From Deroplatys truncata (Eukaryota > Arthropoda > Insecta > Mantodea > Mantidae), in NCBI GenBank assembly GCA_030765065.1, contig CM060990.1, positions 10,043,501 through 10,107,500 of the forward strand: DNA of 64,000 nucleotides. Direction: 5' to 3'. The notes beneath the pieces are model-generated. The model did no database searches and was not told the origin of the DNA. It worked only from the letters and a program-made list of their open reading frames with translations. Position 1 is the first letter of the stretch; every line of letters begins with the position of its first letter. Positions 48,471 to 60,873 of this stretch are shown one piece after another. Made by a program: the position numbers and the translations under genes.

Positions 48471-48900
48471 TTCCATCCCCAGGAGGGACGCATGAAGTGA
48501 AGGAACCGTAAGAGGCTGTAGGCAGACAGATCATAGGGGCACGCAGAAGTCCCTAACGTTTCTAAACTTGAAAACCCAATCACATCGTCGGGCTACTCAG
48601 AGAAGGCCTCTCTCTGGCGGAGTCGGGGAGAATTTGACACACCTTAGACGGCTCAAAGAAGAATACCATCTGGCAAGGCCGAAAAGACTTTCCAATCAGC
48701 AAGCATCATCTCCGCCATCTACTTGACGACTGACAGTGGACAGCCCCGAAGCCCACCTGAAATGTGAAAGGGGAAGCGAAATGAAAGGGACGGAGGGTAC
48801 AGGAAATTACCCCAGGATTCGCCTACTGACCCGGGGAAAGAACGAAAAGACCCGTGGTCAGAGTGGCGAGCCCGCGGAGCCATTTCGCTCGCTAAGGATG
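48471..48900 (+). mobile_element. 3' module attached to the 135-bp array
   Basis: Contains gcacgcagaagtccctaacg, then gagaaggcc and a GC-rich end with acccgtggtcagagtggcga. The module after the 26.6-kb array has the same blocks in the same order (cgcagaagtccctaacgg; accacgg...agagtggacg). Confidence 0.5.
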
Positions 48901-49399
48901 TTGAAAAAATGTAGTTCTATTTATCATTGAAAGACAACTGAATAAACGAGCCATTGAGACAAAGCGTTATAATGACTTCACAGCATAGAAGCATTTAGGA
49001 GTGTAGTTAATAAAAGCACTAGCAAATAGGGGCACTTATACGTAGAACATTTGAATTCAAAGGTTGGGGCAAGGAAGCCTAATGTATTTTAATAAACTCT
49101 GGCGTAGCAGAAACCAGACCTTCGTTGTTTTTCAGCGAACTGAAAAATACCTACCTGTGTCTCTTCTTTATCACAGTCAAGCAATAGAGCTTCCTTATTC
49201 CCACCGCTACTTCTGTTTTATGAATTACTCGGGGTTTGTGGACCCGAATATTTTGAAGGGAAAAGTTTCAATGACACAGGTTCCGATGTACGAGCTGAAA
49301 ATGTAAAAGTGACAGAAGATGCCTTTAGCAATTTGCTCTGAGGTGGGAAAGGTAGTTAGGATGTTTAATTAGTAAGTATACTGTTACTTTTTGCAGTTT
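48901..49399. other. Spacer, nothing recognised
   Basis: The 80-codon frame at 49064-49306 has no known motif. Confidence 0.4.
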
Positions 49400-49815
49400 T
49401 ATTTTCTCCTTTCACTCCTCTAGGTTCTCACTATACTGTTTTGTCTAGTTCAACTTTCAACGAGACTTCACTTAGTTCACACTGTCGCTTCACTAAGGTG
49501 AACTAGTTTAATTCCCCGCCACTACACTTCTATCGTAACTTAGCCTCTTCTTCCGGACGGTTCACCCGCTGGGGAGTCGAACACAAGCCTTCCACAATCT
49601 CTCGCTCGCGCCACAGCAGTCGCCACATACTCACTCGGAGACCGGCAGCCCACCGTCGCACCCGCCAACTCGCTCGCTCACTGGCTAATTCAACCCACGA
49701 GAACGTTCGAGAAGGAGAAATATCTAGAAGATTCTGGTTATCTGACGATAGCACTTCTGGTGTTTACGCTGACGACCGCTACTTATCGTTGTTATCTCCA
49801 CGCCGATGAAGGGCA
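49400..49815 (+). repeat. Dispersed repeat copy B with heat-shock-element motifs
   Basis: Second copy of the 42.6-kb repeat in the same orientation. The cluster GAAcgTTCgaGAAgg followed by GAA, and ctaGAAgaTTCtgg, lies at about 49702-49740, just before ttctggtgtttacgctgacg. Confidence 0.65.
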
Positions 49816-50900
49816 GCAGGTTGGAAAGTCGGACCCATCTATACCAGCAACGCTAACAGATGTAAATTTAGGTCTAATGTACAGGAGTGCCCTACTGAAG
49901 GCACGTGCTGAAAACAAGCATTTGATTGAATGCCACGCTATAGTTTATATGCTGGTCTATCCCATTGCATATGCATACATTTTGCATTTATGTCATCAAC
50001 ATGTTATCCAGCAATTAGTGCAGATCGCATCGCGAATGATATCCAAAGGAAAACTAAATAAAGTCCAGTCAAAGTTTGACTGCGCCCACGTTGTAAACTC
50101 TTATACAGATCCGCATGTAAATGCCCTCTAGCTAAAAGACTAAGTTTTGTCGTTATCTCGTGATAATGTAGGTTGTTTAGGTTGAGTTTTTAAATGTACT
50201 TCCTGTATACTTCTTATCCTTCATAGAAGAGGTCTAAAATTCTACAACAAATAAATGTGTAAATAGGTCAAGTTTCAAAGGCATAAGAAGCTAATTTAAC
50301 GATCTTATAAATTCTAAATGGTTAGTCGTAACCTCAAGATGCGCATAACTACATAGATAAGTTACTTATGATTGGCAGAGAAATATCGCTTACCCAAGCT
50401 TCTGACAGCACTTTCACGTGTTGAAACGGCTAACCAAAGAAACATACGCTCAAATAACTACAAAATTCCATGTACACGAAGGTATTTTGTGGGAACTATT
50501 ATATTGAGACTTTCCCCAGTCACTCTTTACTTTCTCCTTGCATGAACCGTCGCATTAAAACACGCGCAAAGCAGCTTCTTCTCCCTTCAGATCACTCAGT
50601 AGAGTATCGAACACAGGACTCCTCCTCCCTCTTCCGGTCGCTCACAGCAGTGTCAAACACAGGACTCATCTTCTCTCTCTGTCGCTCAGAAGAACTGGCT
50701 GAGCAACGTCACATCATCATCTTCATGCCATGGCGGACACCCTCCTGTTTATATCCGCAAGACCTTCGAGAAGCTTTTTACACCAACGAGGAAAGGCCAG
50801 GTCTCGAATTTTTTCTCGATTTTTAGAATTGGTTACGGAGCTGGGAGCGTCTCCTTTCAAACTCCAACCAATCATGCACCGGCTTGCTCAGAAGGACGCC
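49816..50900. other. Spacer; possible third, distant copy of the HSE repeat at 50510-50900
   Basis: 50590-50680 has gagtatcgaacacaggactc and cttccggtcgctcac blocks resembling copies A and B; ccTTCgaGAAgcTTT follows at about 50763. The match is weaker. The frames at 49760-50131 and 50470-50826 show no recognised domain. Confidence 0.35.
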
Positions 50901-51980
50901 AACTAACGACGAAGCGAAGGCATGCCTTTGTCAGAATATACCATGTGACAGTGTTTGGTAAATAACTGATGTTCAACACGCGAAATCAAACCGATTTACA
51001 GTATGTCTTAAAAATTGTCTAATCAATTACCATTATTTTCAGTTGACTTGCATCACATCATTACACGCATTACGCCGAGTAAGATTGTATAATTTTGCTA
51101 AGTGTCGCTGCTGTTTCGTTTGAGTCATTCTGTATACGTTTATTTGTCCTCAGGGAAGTCTTCTCTGAGCAGCCCGTCCGTGTGACCGTGGCAAGCTTGG
51201 AATCGTTAGGGAACTCTGTTGTCTGGCCTGCCTGCACCCTATAATCTCCTGCTGTTCCTTTGCGAAGTGTCCCCTCCGTTTCCTGGTCATTACCATCATC
51301 ACAGACAGAAAGAGATCAACAACAAAGGCAGCAAAGATCGCCTACGTACTGGACGCATATTTGCAGCCGTAAATTTGTTCATCACTTCAGCTGTCGACAC
51401 TTATAAGCAACTGTCCACATTATTGTTCAACTTTACACATCGGGAGAAAAGAATGATTTCTTAAACCATAGCCACTGGACAGCAAACATGCAGCTAGAGA
51501 AGTGTGTTTAAAGTTGATGGCGCTGATGGCTTTGGTACACCAGGTTCAGGTTTAGATCCCAGCCCAGTGATATGTAAGCATGGCTAAATGCGACAGTGTT
51601 AATACACTTAATGACATTGTAAAAGAAGGCATGGGACACAAATTTCTGGCACATCGGTGGGAAGCATTTGACCTTAGCAGTTGCTAGCTTTGTTAAATAT
51701 AAAAATCATTAGCTCCAGATAACACTAAAGTTTACACTACAAAAATGATAGAATTATCCTACAACTTGCTGCATTTCTTCATCGCTTCGTTTAAAGCTTC
51801 ATGGAAATGAGCACGGCCGTAAACCAATGACATCCACGTGCGTATTTGGAGGTTTACGAGAAAGTAGGATAGTCCGTAATTCAGTATTAATAAGTGGTGG
51901 CAATCAGATCAGTGCAACTTTCGGAAACATTTCAGTATAATTCATATTTATCCTTTAAATAACGACAGTAGGTAAATATA
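50901..51980. other. Spacer with dispersed repeat pieces
   Basis: 51185-51310 shares blocks with 30790-30930. 51515-51690 has a tRNA-like head (atggcgctgatggctttggt then caggtttagatcccagccca) and may be a SINE. No gene. Confidence 0.4.
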
Positions 51981-51983
51981 GAG

Positions 51984-53340
51984 AGAGCTGGGCCACTTTT
52001 TTGGGCATATATGGGAAAGGATAGGGAAAACGAGGCTAGATGGGGCGGTTCAAGGAGGAAAATGGGTTTATATGGGAGAGATAGGGAATACGACGACCGA
52101 TACTATGCTAGACAGGGTTGAAGGAGGGAAATACGTTTATATGGAAGAAATAGTAGAGAGGTGTTAGGCTAGACAGAGGTCGAGGAGTAGAGTATGGTTT
52201 ATATGAAAGGTATAGGAAAACGAGGAGGGGTGTTAGGCTAGACAGAGTTGAAGGGTAGAGCATGTCTTTTATATGAGAGAGGTAGGGAACAGGAGCAGGG
52301 GTGTTAGGCTAGACAGAGGTCGAGAAGTAGAGTATGGTTTATATGAAAGGTATAGGAAAACGAGGAGGGGTGTTAGGCTAGACAGAGTTGAAGGGTAGGG
52401 CATGTCTTTTATATGAGAGAGGTAGGGAACAGGAGCAGGGGTGTTAGGTAGACAGAGGTCAAGAAGTAGAGTATGGTTTATATGAAAGGTATAGGAAAAC
52501 GAGGAGGACTGTTAGGCTAGACAGAGTTGAATGGTAGAGTATGTCTTTTATATGAGAGAGGTTGGGAACAGGAGGAGGGGTGTTAGGCTAGACAGAGGTT
52601 GAGGAGTAGAGTATGGTTTATATGAGAGATATAGGAAAACGAGGAGAGGTGTTAGGCTAGACAGAGGTCAAGAAGTAGAGTATGGTTTATATGAGACGTA
52701 TAGGAAAACGAGGAGAGGTATTAGGCTAGGAGGGTTTAAGTATGCGTTTATAAGGAGAGACGAGAAAACGGAGAGAGATCCTATGTTAGGATACACAGGT
52801 GTTTAAAGCTAGAATGTGTTTTATATAGGTTAGATAGGAAACCAAAGAGATACTCAGCTAGACAGGGGACAGGAGAGGAATGCGCTTTATGAGAGGTAGG
52901 GGATACGGGGAGTGGTGTTAGGCTAGACAGAGGTTGAGAGTAGAGTATGCGTTTATATGTATGAGAAGTATAGGAACAGGAAGAGGGGTGTTAAGCTAGA
53001 CAGAGGTTGAGGAGTAGAGTATAGTTTATATGAGAGGTATAGAAGAACGAGGAGAGGTGTTAGGCTAGACAGAGGTCGAAAATAGAGTATGGTTTATATG
53101 AGAGGTATAGGAAAACGAGGAGAGGAGTTAGACTAGACAGAGGTCGAGGAGCAGAGTATGGTTTATATGAGAGTCATAGGAAAACGAGAGAGGTGTTAGG
53201 CTAGACAGAGTTAGAGGAGTACAGTATGGTTTATATGAGAGGTATATGAACAGGAGGAGAGGTGTTAGGCTAGACAGATACTAAAGGAGTAGCAATTTGG
53301 GTTTATATAAGGGAGAGATAGGGAATAGGAGGTGCTAGAC
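51984..53340. repeat. 60-70-bp minisatellite, left arm
   Basis: Units contain gtatggtttatatgagaggt, ataggaaaacgaggag and gtgttaggctagacagaggt. Mirrored at 63380-64000 in reverse complement. Related to 38395-39365. Confidence 0.92.
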
Positions 53341-53424
53341 TTGAAAGCGATTTTAGACGTGAACATAGTGGAAAACTGTTTCATGTCAATGTTAGAACGC
53401 TAATTCTAGACATGCCCATCACGT

Positions 53425-54075
53425 AACCCATTCAGGGAAAAGGTGACTCGCTCAGGGAAAAAGGTGACTGCTCAGGGAAAAGGTGACCTGCAACGGAAAA
53501 AAGGTGACCCGCAAAAGGGAAAAAGGTGACCCGCAAAGGGAAAAAGGTGACCCATAAAGGGAAAAAGGTGACCCTTAAAGGGAAAAAGGTGACCCTTAAA
53601 GGGAAAAAGGTGACCAGCAAAGGTAAAAAGGTGACCAGCAAAGGGAAAAAGGTGACCAGCAAAGGGAAAAAGGTGACCAGTAAAGGGAAAAATGTGACCA
53701 GTAAAGGGAAAAAGGTGACCAGCAAAGGAAAAAAGGTGACCAGCAAAGAGAAAAAGGTGACCAGCAAAGGGAAAAAGGTGACCTTAAAGGGAAAAAGGTG
53801 ACCAGCAAAGGGAAAAAGGTAACAAGCAAAGGGAAAAAGGTGACCAGCAAAGGGAAGAAGGTGACCAGCAAAGGGAAAAAGGTGACCAGCAAAGGGAAAA
53901 AGGATACCAGAAAAGGGAGAAAGGTGACCAGCAAAGAGAAGGTGACCAGCAAAGGAGAAAGGTGACCAGCAAAGGGAAAAATGTGAACAGCAAAGGGAAA
54001 AACGTAACCAGCAAAGGGAAAAAGGTGACCAGTAAAGGGAAAAATGTGAACTGCAACGGGAAAAGCTAACCCACT
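53425..54075. repeat. 21-22-bp minisatellite, left arm
   Basis: About 30 copies of aaagggaaaaaggtgaccag plus one or two bases. Open frames on both strands (SKGKKVT and LLVTFFP repeats) are by-products of the period. Mirrored in reverse complement at 62930-63275 with roughly half as many copies. Confidence 0.95.
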
Positions 54076-54079
54076 CACA

Positions 54080-54830
54080 CTAACAGGTAAGTAATTCAGC
54101 TAGTATTGCAAGAGGCTGACTGCATCATAGCAGTGTATGATTTCACAGGTAATTCAGCTAGTATCGTAGGTATTTAGGCTAATTCATCTAGTATCACAGG
54201 AGGATAGATTCCAGAGGCTAACTGCATCATGGCTCTGCATGATTTCACAGGTAATTCAGCTAGTATCGTAGGTATTTAGGCTAATCCAGCTAGTATCACA
54301 AGAGGATAGATTCTAGGGTTGGGTATAGCTTAGTGTCGTATTTCACAGGTAATTCAGAGAGTATCGTAGGTATTTAGGTTGATTCAAGTATCACAGTCAT
54401 TTAGAGTAATTCAGCTAGCATTACTGGAGGGTAGGTTCCAGGGGTCGATTATAACATAGCTTCGTATTTCACAGATAGTTCAGGTACTATCGTAAGTATT
54501 TGAGGTAATCGACATAGCTTCACAGATATTATTGATAATTTCGATCAGAGATTTGTATCGCAGCAATTTAAGGTAAATGCAGGTGATTCAGGTTGTATCA
54601 ACGGTATTTGAGTCATTTTAACAGGTAATTCATCTAGTATCATTGATATTTAGGGCAAACCAGATAGTATCACAGGTGCTGGTGCTAATTTAGAACAGGA
54701 ACTCGTATCAGAGCTAGTTAAGGTAATTTCACATGATTCGGGTAGTATCACAGGTATTTAAGTCATTTTAACCGTTAATTCAACTATTATCACAGGTACT
54801 TATGGTAATATAGAGAGTAATTAGATTATA
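54080..54830. repeat. Degenerate ggtaattcagctagtatcac repeat, left arm
   Basis: Loose 28-35-bp units of attcagctagtatcacaggt with tatttagg. Mirrored at 62155-62900. Confidence 0.85.
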
Positions 54831-55186
54831 AACATTTCTCATCCAACGTTACAACAATGTATATACTTTTTTCTAAATCTTACAAACTTATTATATGTTA
54901 AACAGTTATTGTACGATGCAGAGAGGAATAAACTGCATATTGGTTCACAAATTGAAAAGCTTTGCGTCAACATACCTTTATTTTAGTTCGTAATAGGTGT
55001 CTCTCCCCTTTTATCTAGGCTTGAGACTAGCACTAGGATTGCTCCTAATGGCAGGGTAACCACCTTCCCTTCCATCTTCTTCTTTCTTCATCAGGCGTCT
55101 GCTAGTTGCATACACAGCACACGGATAAACTTCATTTTTAAGATTGTAGACTCACGAGAAAGTCTTCATCTTCGACTTACATTCTC

Positions 55187-58100
55187 TTAAGCACTGTTTG
55201 TAATACTGTAATATCCATACGCATAGGTAGTTATTCCATCCTCAGCAATAATTCTTTTATCATCAAAGGGATTAATGCAATTCACTTGCACTGTGGTAAC
55301 AGCATGCTTTCGTGATAGGATTAGATTTATGGGCGTTCTGATGATTTCACAGGTTTTAAGACAGTCTGTATAGCTGTCAAACGAAATGTACTGCTTAATA
55401 GCGCTACGTTTTATACCTTTAATCTTTTTTATCATTGAGCCTTGAATATCTAAGGCATACATCTTAGGACGTAGTCCAACAAAGCGTAGGATGATTTTGC
55501 TATTAGCCTCATCTTTATATTTTCCCAATACCTTCTTGTTCTGAGTAGAGTGGCATATATGATTGACAGGGTATTCAGCTGTATCGAGATGCTCAAGGAA
55601 ACGTAGCTTGTCCTGGTACACATCTTCAGTTGTGACACGATGAATGAACGAATCAGTGTCCATATACATAAGCTTCAGGTTTTCAGCTCCATAATAAGGC
55701 AACAACACGTCGTAATGATAGTTATACGTTAATGTCTTGGAGATGTCCAGCACACTCATACCAATGTATATAGGCTTGTTGAATACAATCTGACGAGAGA
55801 CCATATGTACAGCAGCTAGATTAGCAGCATATATCGTCCTGTCGATAAACGAAAGCTTGGCGATCAGCTTCTCTAGAGCTTTTTCATTGGTCACCAGTCG
55901 TATATCCATACGGTTACGCAGGTTCTCCATAGTTTTTACAAACATGGCGTTGTTAAAGAGCTTGTAGAGATCCTTCTCGAAATCATTTGCAGCTTGCTGT
56001 CGTAGCCTGTTGTTAAATTCCACATAAGGTTTCAACCACCGATACTGTCGGAATTGTAGCACACGATGGATTTTTGTTAGTCGTAGTCCATGACTAAGAG
56101 CTTGATGCAAAGCCATGTAATGCACTACATACTTCTTTCGAGGTTCAAGATGGGGTATCAGTTTCTTTGTAGATGCTTCCAATGTTTTCATACACTTAGG
56201 CAGGAAAGGTAGATCGTTGTGTAGATCGTGAAGTTCAGCAGGATACTCGATGTCGACTTCTAATATGCACCCATGAGGATCATCTTCTTGTATTTTTTAA
56301 GTTGATTTCTTCACGTGAAACCCACTGAAATCCACCAAAAGGAAGGGCGTGACACATTGCCCACCCATATTGGTTATTAGCGTCCTCGTATGTAATAAAT
56401 TGGGTTGGTCTCGACGGATCAAACTTATCCATATACGTGTTATTAGCCTCAGCATACCGATGGGAAACTTGGCATAAACCTCCTCTTATACCTGATTCCA
56501 CCATGAGTAATTGATCATAATCTTGTAACAGCTCCAGCTTAATTCCAGTATACAGTAACATGGCGTCCCATGTAAGTCCTGGAGAGGTAAAATAATGGGC
56601 AGGATCAACTTTGTGTGTTTTAAGGGTTTGCTCTCTGAACGTCTCAAAGACATTGGCTAGGAGTAGTACATCTGAGGTTAAGTAGAGATCGCTGTACTCT
56701 CCCAGGTTTCTCACATTAAACAGCTCCCATACATTTCTAGCATGATCGTAGTCAGTATCAGAAATTTCTTCTTGATTTAATCTGTTGTAGAAGGAGTCCT
56801 TAGGAGGCAAGCAGGTCTCGTTCAGGGCATCCCATGACGTAACAAAATCATATGGAAATACACCCTTACGGGTCATCAACTTCAATTTGTCTTCTCCAAA
56901 GTGTTTCAGGATATGAGGTTAGATTTTTTACCAACTTATCCAAGCTTGTACTGAGGAATCGGAAGCTGTCCACAAATCGAAGCTTTATATCTCCTACATA
57001 CCTGGTGAACGAGATATAGCTTTCTTCAGAGTTAGGAATTACCTCCACACGTTCACTTGTACAACCCAGCTCCTTGACAACGAAATGAGAGTCATATCCG
57101 CTAAGGTTATGCATGAGGACTGGTATATATTTAGGTGTTTTAGAGGCTAAATTGCATTCATTATGAAGACTTCCACGATATTCACCGCTCATGTGATCAT
57201 GGTCGCGTACTTTGTAGTTTTCTCCTGTAAAGCCTTTTCCACACAAGTAGCATGCCGTAGAAGACTCAAAATCCTTTTGCTGTTGATCCGTGTGTTTCAG
57301 AGCCTTATCAGATTTGTATATGTCATCAATCATTTTTGCAAGGTATGTCAGGTACAGCATAAACTTCTGAGCAGCATCAGCACCACGATATACATGAGGT
57401 TGCTTAGGAAGACCAGTTTCAATATGTTCAACACTGGATGATGGCTTCAGATAAACACAGAAGCTCATTGGTGTGTGCTCTTGATAAGGGGTTGTATAGG
57501 AAGTTTCAGGATTGGGTATACACGTATGGCATGGAGTGAGAATGCTCTCAAAATCTCCATAGATGACATAAGGTACTTTCAGCATCCTCTCAACATTTTT
57601 AAACTGAACAATTGATTTCTCCTTGGTAGGCATAACTACCCTCGCGACACCGTGTTGATTACAGATGGACACATGTTCTTGTAGTTTTTCCTGTCCAGTT
57701 CGTCAGCTCTGGTCATCAAAATGTGTAAAGCAGCGCTTACAAGTATAAACCCGTCCATTATGGTTTGTTTTCTGACGTCGAACGAGTTTCTCAAAATTCT
57801 TTATATATACGAAGTGATGTTTTCCACTACTCTCATTCCATAGTAGCAAGTCAAAGTGTTCAGGTAGTTCAATGTCAGCAACCTTTATCGGATACACTTC
57901 ATGCTTCTCATCTAGACCGAAAACGTTAATAGATATCTTGTTAAGCTTATCAAATTTAGGTATTTGAGAAGGTGGAGTAGGATAGGAAACACAGCTGAAG
58001 TCGTACTTATCTTGAAGCTGCTTGTATTTGCTGACGCGTTGAGGCTTGGTGCTCACGAATTTGGCCAGTATAGAGTACATGAAACATTTCTCATCACTAA

Positions 58101-58600
58101 AGTTCTGAATGTTTATACATGCTTTCCTTGCTTCAACAGATGACGGTAGTGGTATGTAGCTACTTCCTCGCAACGGATTGTACTTGTTGATACGAAGTCG
58201 AAGTCCTTCCACTGCAAGCAAAGCCCAGTTGCTACCCTTAAGTTGAGACTCCTCCATTTCAGTCACCAATTTCTTGAATTTCGCTTCCAGTGTTGAGTCC
58301 AGATCTGTTTCTAGGAAAACAGGATGATTCCTTGTTTTAAATGTTTTTTCACAGGTTTCTCCAATACTGTTAACAAATCGACACTCAGCCAGCAGATTAA
58401 TTTTAACTCTTGTGAATACCAAGCTCTTTATGCACAGCCTGGATTATGCGTTGTTTTGCCTCATGCAGATACATATTCAGGTCCTTAGGTGATTCACATC
58501 GTATAAAATACGATTTCAATCGTCCTTCGAATGAAGTTTCATATTCTTTCATATCACAGTCCTCCATTGTTGACAGTAACTGATGTTTAGTAGGTTCCAA
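55187..58600 (-). pseudogene. Protein-primed family B DNA polymerase, broken
   Basis: About 1,130 codons. Exonuclease: YGDFES (ExoI, near 57550), NLSGYDSHF (ExoII) and YLTSDVLLL (ExoIII). Between the first two lies CYLCGKGF...RDHDHMSGEYRGSLHNEC, an HNH/endonuclease VII-like zinc segment. Polymerase: DANNQYGWAM (motif A), KLFNNAMF (motif B; the usual Gly after Phe is Val here) and YMDTDS (motif C, DTD at 55652-55660). This is the DNA_pol_B_2-like, protein-primed type found in Polinton/Maverick-like and related elements; it would replicate a linear element from a terminal protein. Breaks: frame changes near 58410, 56880 and 56285, and TGA near 57703. No integrase, ATPase or capsid gene is visible. 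Confidence 0.9.
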
Positions 58601-58627
58601 TCTGCTTTTCTTCTGAGGGCTGCTTAT

Positions 58628-58848
58628 TTAACATATACCTTCGTCTCGCTGCCCCTTATAACCATCATTGAAGGTCAAGCTACAATGCTTACACTTGAAG
58701 AGCTTCTTGTAGCTCATCTCGTGTCTTCTCTTCTGATAACCTCGGAGGAACTTCTTCCCACATTTTCGGCAGGCGTATCCAGTAGCGCTTGGAATAATAT
58801 CCTTATACGCAGAGTTATTCAGCTTTATTCTTGATGTAATAACGTATT
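58628..58848 (-). pseudogene. C2H2-type zinc-finger segment upstream of the polymerase
   Basis: In the same frame as the first polymerase segment, but ended by TAA at 58628-58630. It contains YACRKCGKKF and KCKHCSLTF (two Cys pairs) with RRHEM between. It may be the N-terminal DNA-binding part of the polymerase cut off by a nonsense mutation, or a separate small reading frame. No ATG is evident at its start. Confidence 0.55.
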
Positions 58849-59690
58849 AATCCTTCTTCAAGGGAAATGTAGACCTCTTCACCTTGATAACACTTAGAAA
58901 GTTGATTTTTCTTGGAGAGAGCACGATGTTAACACTTCAAGACTAATTAGCGCAATGAAGTTCAATGCTCTAGATCTCCCTATTTATATAGGGAGCACGA
59001 ACCTTTTAGATCAATCATAAACTCGCTCCATAACCAGGTGTATATGATCGCTCAACGTGTATTAACCCCAGCCGTATAACCTCACGCTCAGAGACAGGAT
59101 GTTTATGACGTCACACCCAGAGACAGGATGTCTAGCAGTATCAAACACGTTTAAACTCGTCTCATAACTAGCTATATATGCTGTCACACCAACAAGAGAA
59201 GTATTCCCACACGCTCATTCAGTCAGATTTCCATTCAAAGCCTACCACCACCACTACCACCACCCATTACACCAAAGCTAGTACAATCTCTATTATCACA
59301 ATACTTGAAAGTAAAGGCTTAAAAGGTAACGTGGAAGATTTTCTCCTTGTTTAGTTAAATGCATGTATATACTACATTATTTCAGTTTTCATTCCCTTTT
59401 CAATTCTTCCTTTCCATCTTCCCCCAGAAAGACCATTACATTTCACTACAATCACGAGCAAAGTAATTTTTCCAGAGTTACACAGATTTTAAGCTTCTAC
59501 AATTGAACCCGGTAGTACTTTTAATAAATGTATTTTAGTAATTTAACTCCCTCACACCAGCATCAAGCATGTAATGTTTATTAGAACCTGATATGATCCA
59601 TAGGCTTGAAGATATATGAAATCACCCCTTCAGGATTCGATCTGAGTACTTAAAAGTACTTTTTGTCATGATAAGGATATTTAAAAACTA
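58849..59690. other. AT-rich spacer upstream of the polymerase
   Basis: Contains a short direct repeat (cccagagacaggatgt / ctcagagacaggatgt, 59090-59130) and a cca-rich run at 59239-59268. No gene. Confidence 0.45.
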
Positions 59691-59699
59691 GGTACTCTG

Positions 59700-60610
59700 T
59701 TTACTTTTTTACTTGACGTGTCTATCTAAATTAGATTACGAGTTATTACATTTATAAGTAAATTTCATTGAATCGATATTCGAACCCAGAACACCAGGAA
59801 CAAAATAATTTATAATATTAGCTTGACATGTTAAACAAAGCTGTATGCAGTTACAGCATGAATCTAAGTGATATATTCTAGAGTACAGAGAAAAATTAAG
59901 GAAGTCATTGAAAGATCGGGATTCGAACTAGGGGCAACTGATTGACAATTACATACACTATTAATTACCTATTATAAGAGCTATCAAACATGCTTTGGTT
60001 CATCCCTTTATCTCTCTTAGTTTCCGAGGTAATAAATATTTAAAAATTAAGGATCGAACCCACGACGAAAGGTATCTAATTACACATTCAAAAGATACAA
60101 CCTAACAACGTAAACGTAATAAAGTTTATTTGGCGTCTTTATCGTAATTAGTTTAGGAGTTATTAAATTTATAATTAAATTACATTTTATCGGTATTCGA
60201 ACCCAGGACACCAGAAACAAAATTATTTACAATATTAGTTTGATGTGTTTAAGAGAGCTGTATGCAGTTACAGCATCAATCTAAGTGATATATTCTAGAG
60301 TATAGAGAAAAATTAAGGAAGTGATTGAAAGATCGGGATTCGAACTAAGGGCAACTGATTGGAAATTATATACAGTATTAATTACCCATCACAGGAGCTA
60401 TCCATCATGCTTTGGTTCACCCCTCTATCGCTCTTAGTTTCCGAGATAATGGTGATTTAAAAATTAAGGATCGAACCCAGGACACCAGATACCCAAATAT
60501 ACCTTCACAAGAAATCGCCTGATAACTTTAATGTAATAAAGTTTATTTGGCGTCTTTATCTTAATTACTCTCTGAGTTATTAGAAGTTGAATTTGTAATC
60601 ACTCCTAGGA
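59700..60610. repeat. 417-bp tandem repeat with tRNA T-arm-like motifs
   Basis: Two full units and part of a third: gatcgggattcgaacta occurs at 59914 and 60331 (period 417). Each unit has three tcgaac motifs (tattcgaacccag, ggattcgaact, ggatcgaaccca), which read as GGTTCGA-type B boxes on the minus strand. No complete tRNA fold was found, so these are not called tRNA genes. Confidence 0.85.
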
Positions 60611-60708
60611 TTCGAACCCAAGCATCCCGGTCAACTTGATACAATACCCCGATGACGCGGCGCGATCCAAAGCATTCAATAGTTTTTATCCCATTGTTCT
60701 ATCTCTTT

Positions 60709-60870
60709 TCATTCAGGAGATATAAGCGATTAATCAGTAGTAATAAAATGGGGCTTGAAGCGAAACTAATATGCAGGAATGTGCAATTAATATGCTAATT
60801 AGCCCCTCGTCCTCTAATTAGCCCCACCCATTTTATTACTACTGATTAATCGCTTATATCTACTGAATGA
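60709..60870. repeat. Near-perfect 44-nt palindrome arms at the element junction
   Basis: 60709-60752 and 60827-60870 are reverse complements at 43 of 44 positions (core gcgattaatcagtagtaata). The 74-nt loop contains ctaattagcccc twice. The right arm ends 3-4 bases before homology to the polymerase gene resumes at about 60874. Confidence 0.93.
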
Positions 60871-60873
60871 AGT

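Larger units (their letters stand above)
51984..56902. mobile_element. Left arm of a giant inverted repeat (PolB element)
   Basis: From 52711 to 56902 this arm is the reverse complement of 64000 back to about 60874 (checked at the outer end, the minisatellites, the polymerase 3' half and the inner end). The right arm lacks the part equivalent to about 56036-56845 and has a shorter 21-bp array. The outer limit on the left is probably about 51984, where the minisatellite begins. The right limit is outside the window. Single-copy patches are almost identical between arms, so the duplication is recent. Confidence 0.9.

Noticed and set aside
47538..48583. Protein-coding gene from repeated open frames
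   Set aside because: Frames are produced by the 135-bp tandem unit and do not continue into unique sequence.
53425..54078. Open frames with KGKKVTS or LLVTFFP repeats (also 62903-63259)
   Set aside because: By-product of a 21-bp period, open on both strands; no start context or conservation signal.
55187..58600. Complete Polinton/Maverick with integrase, ATPase and capsid genes
   Set aside because: Only the polymerase and a zinc-finger stretch are recognisable; no other core gene is seen in either arm or the centre.
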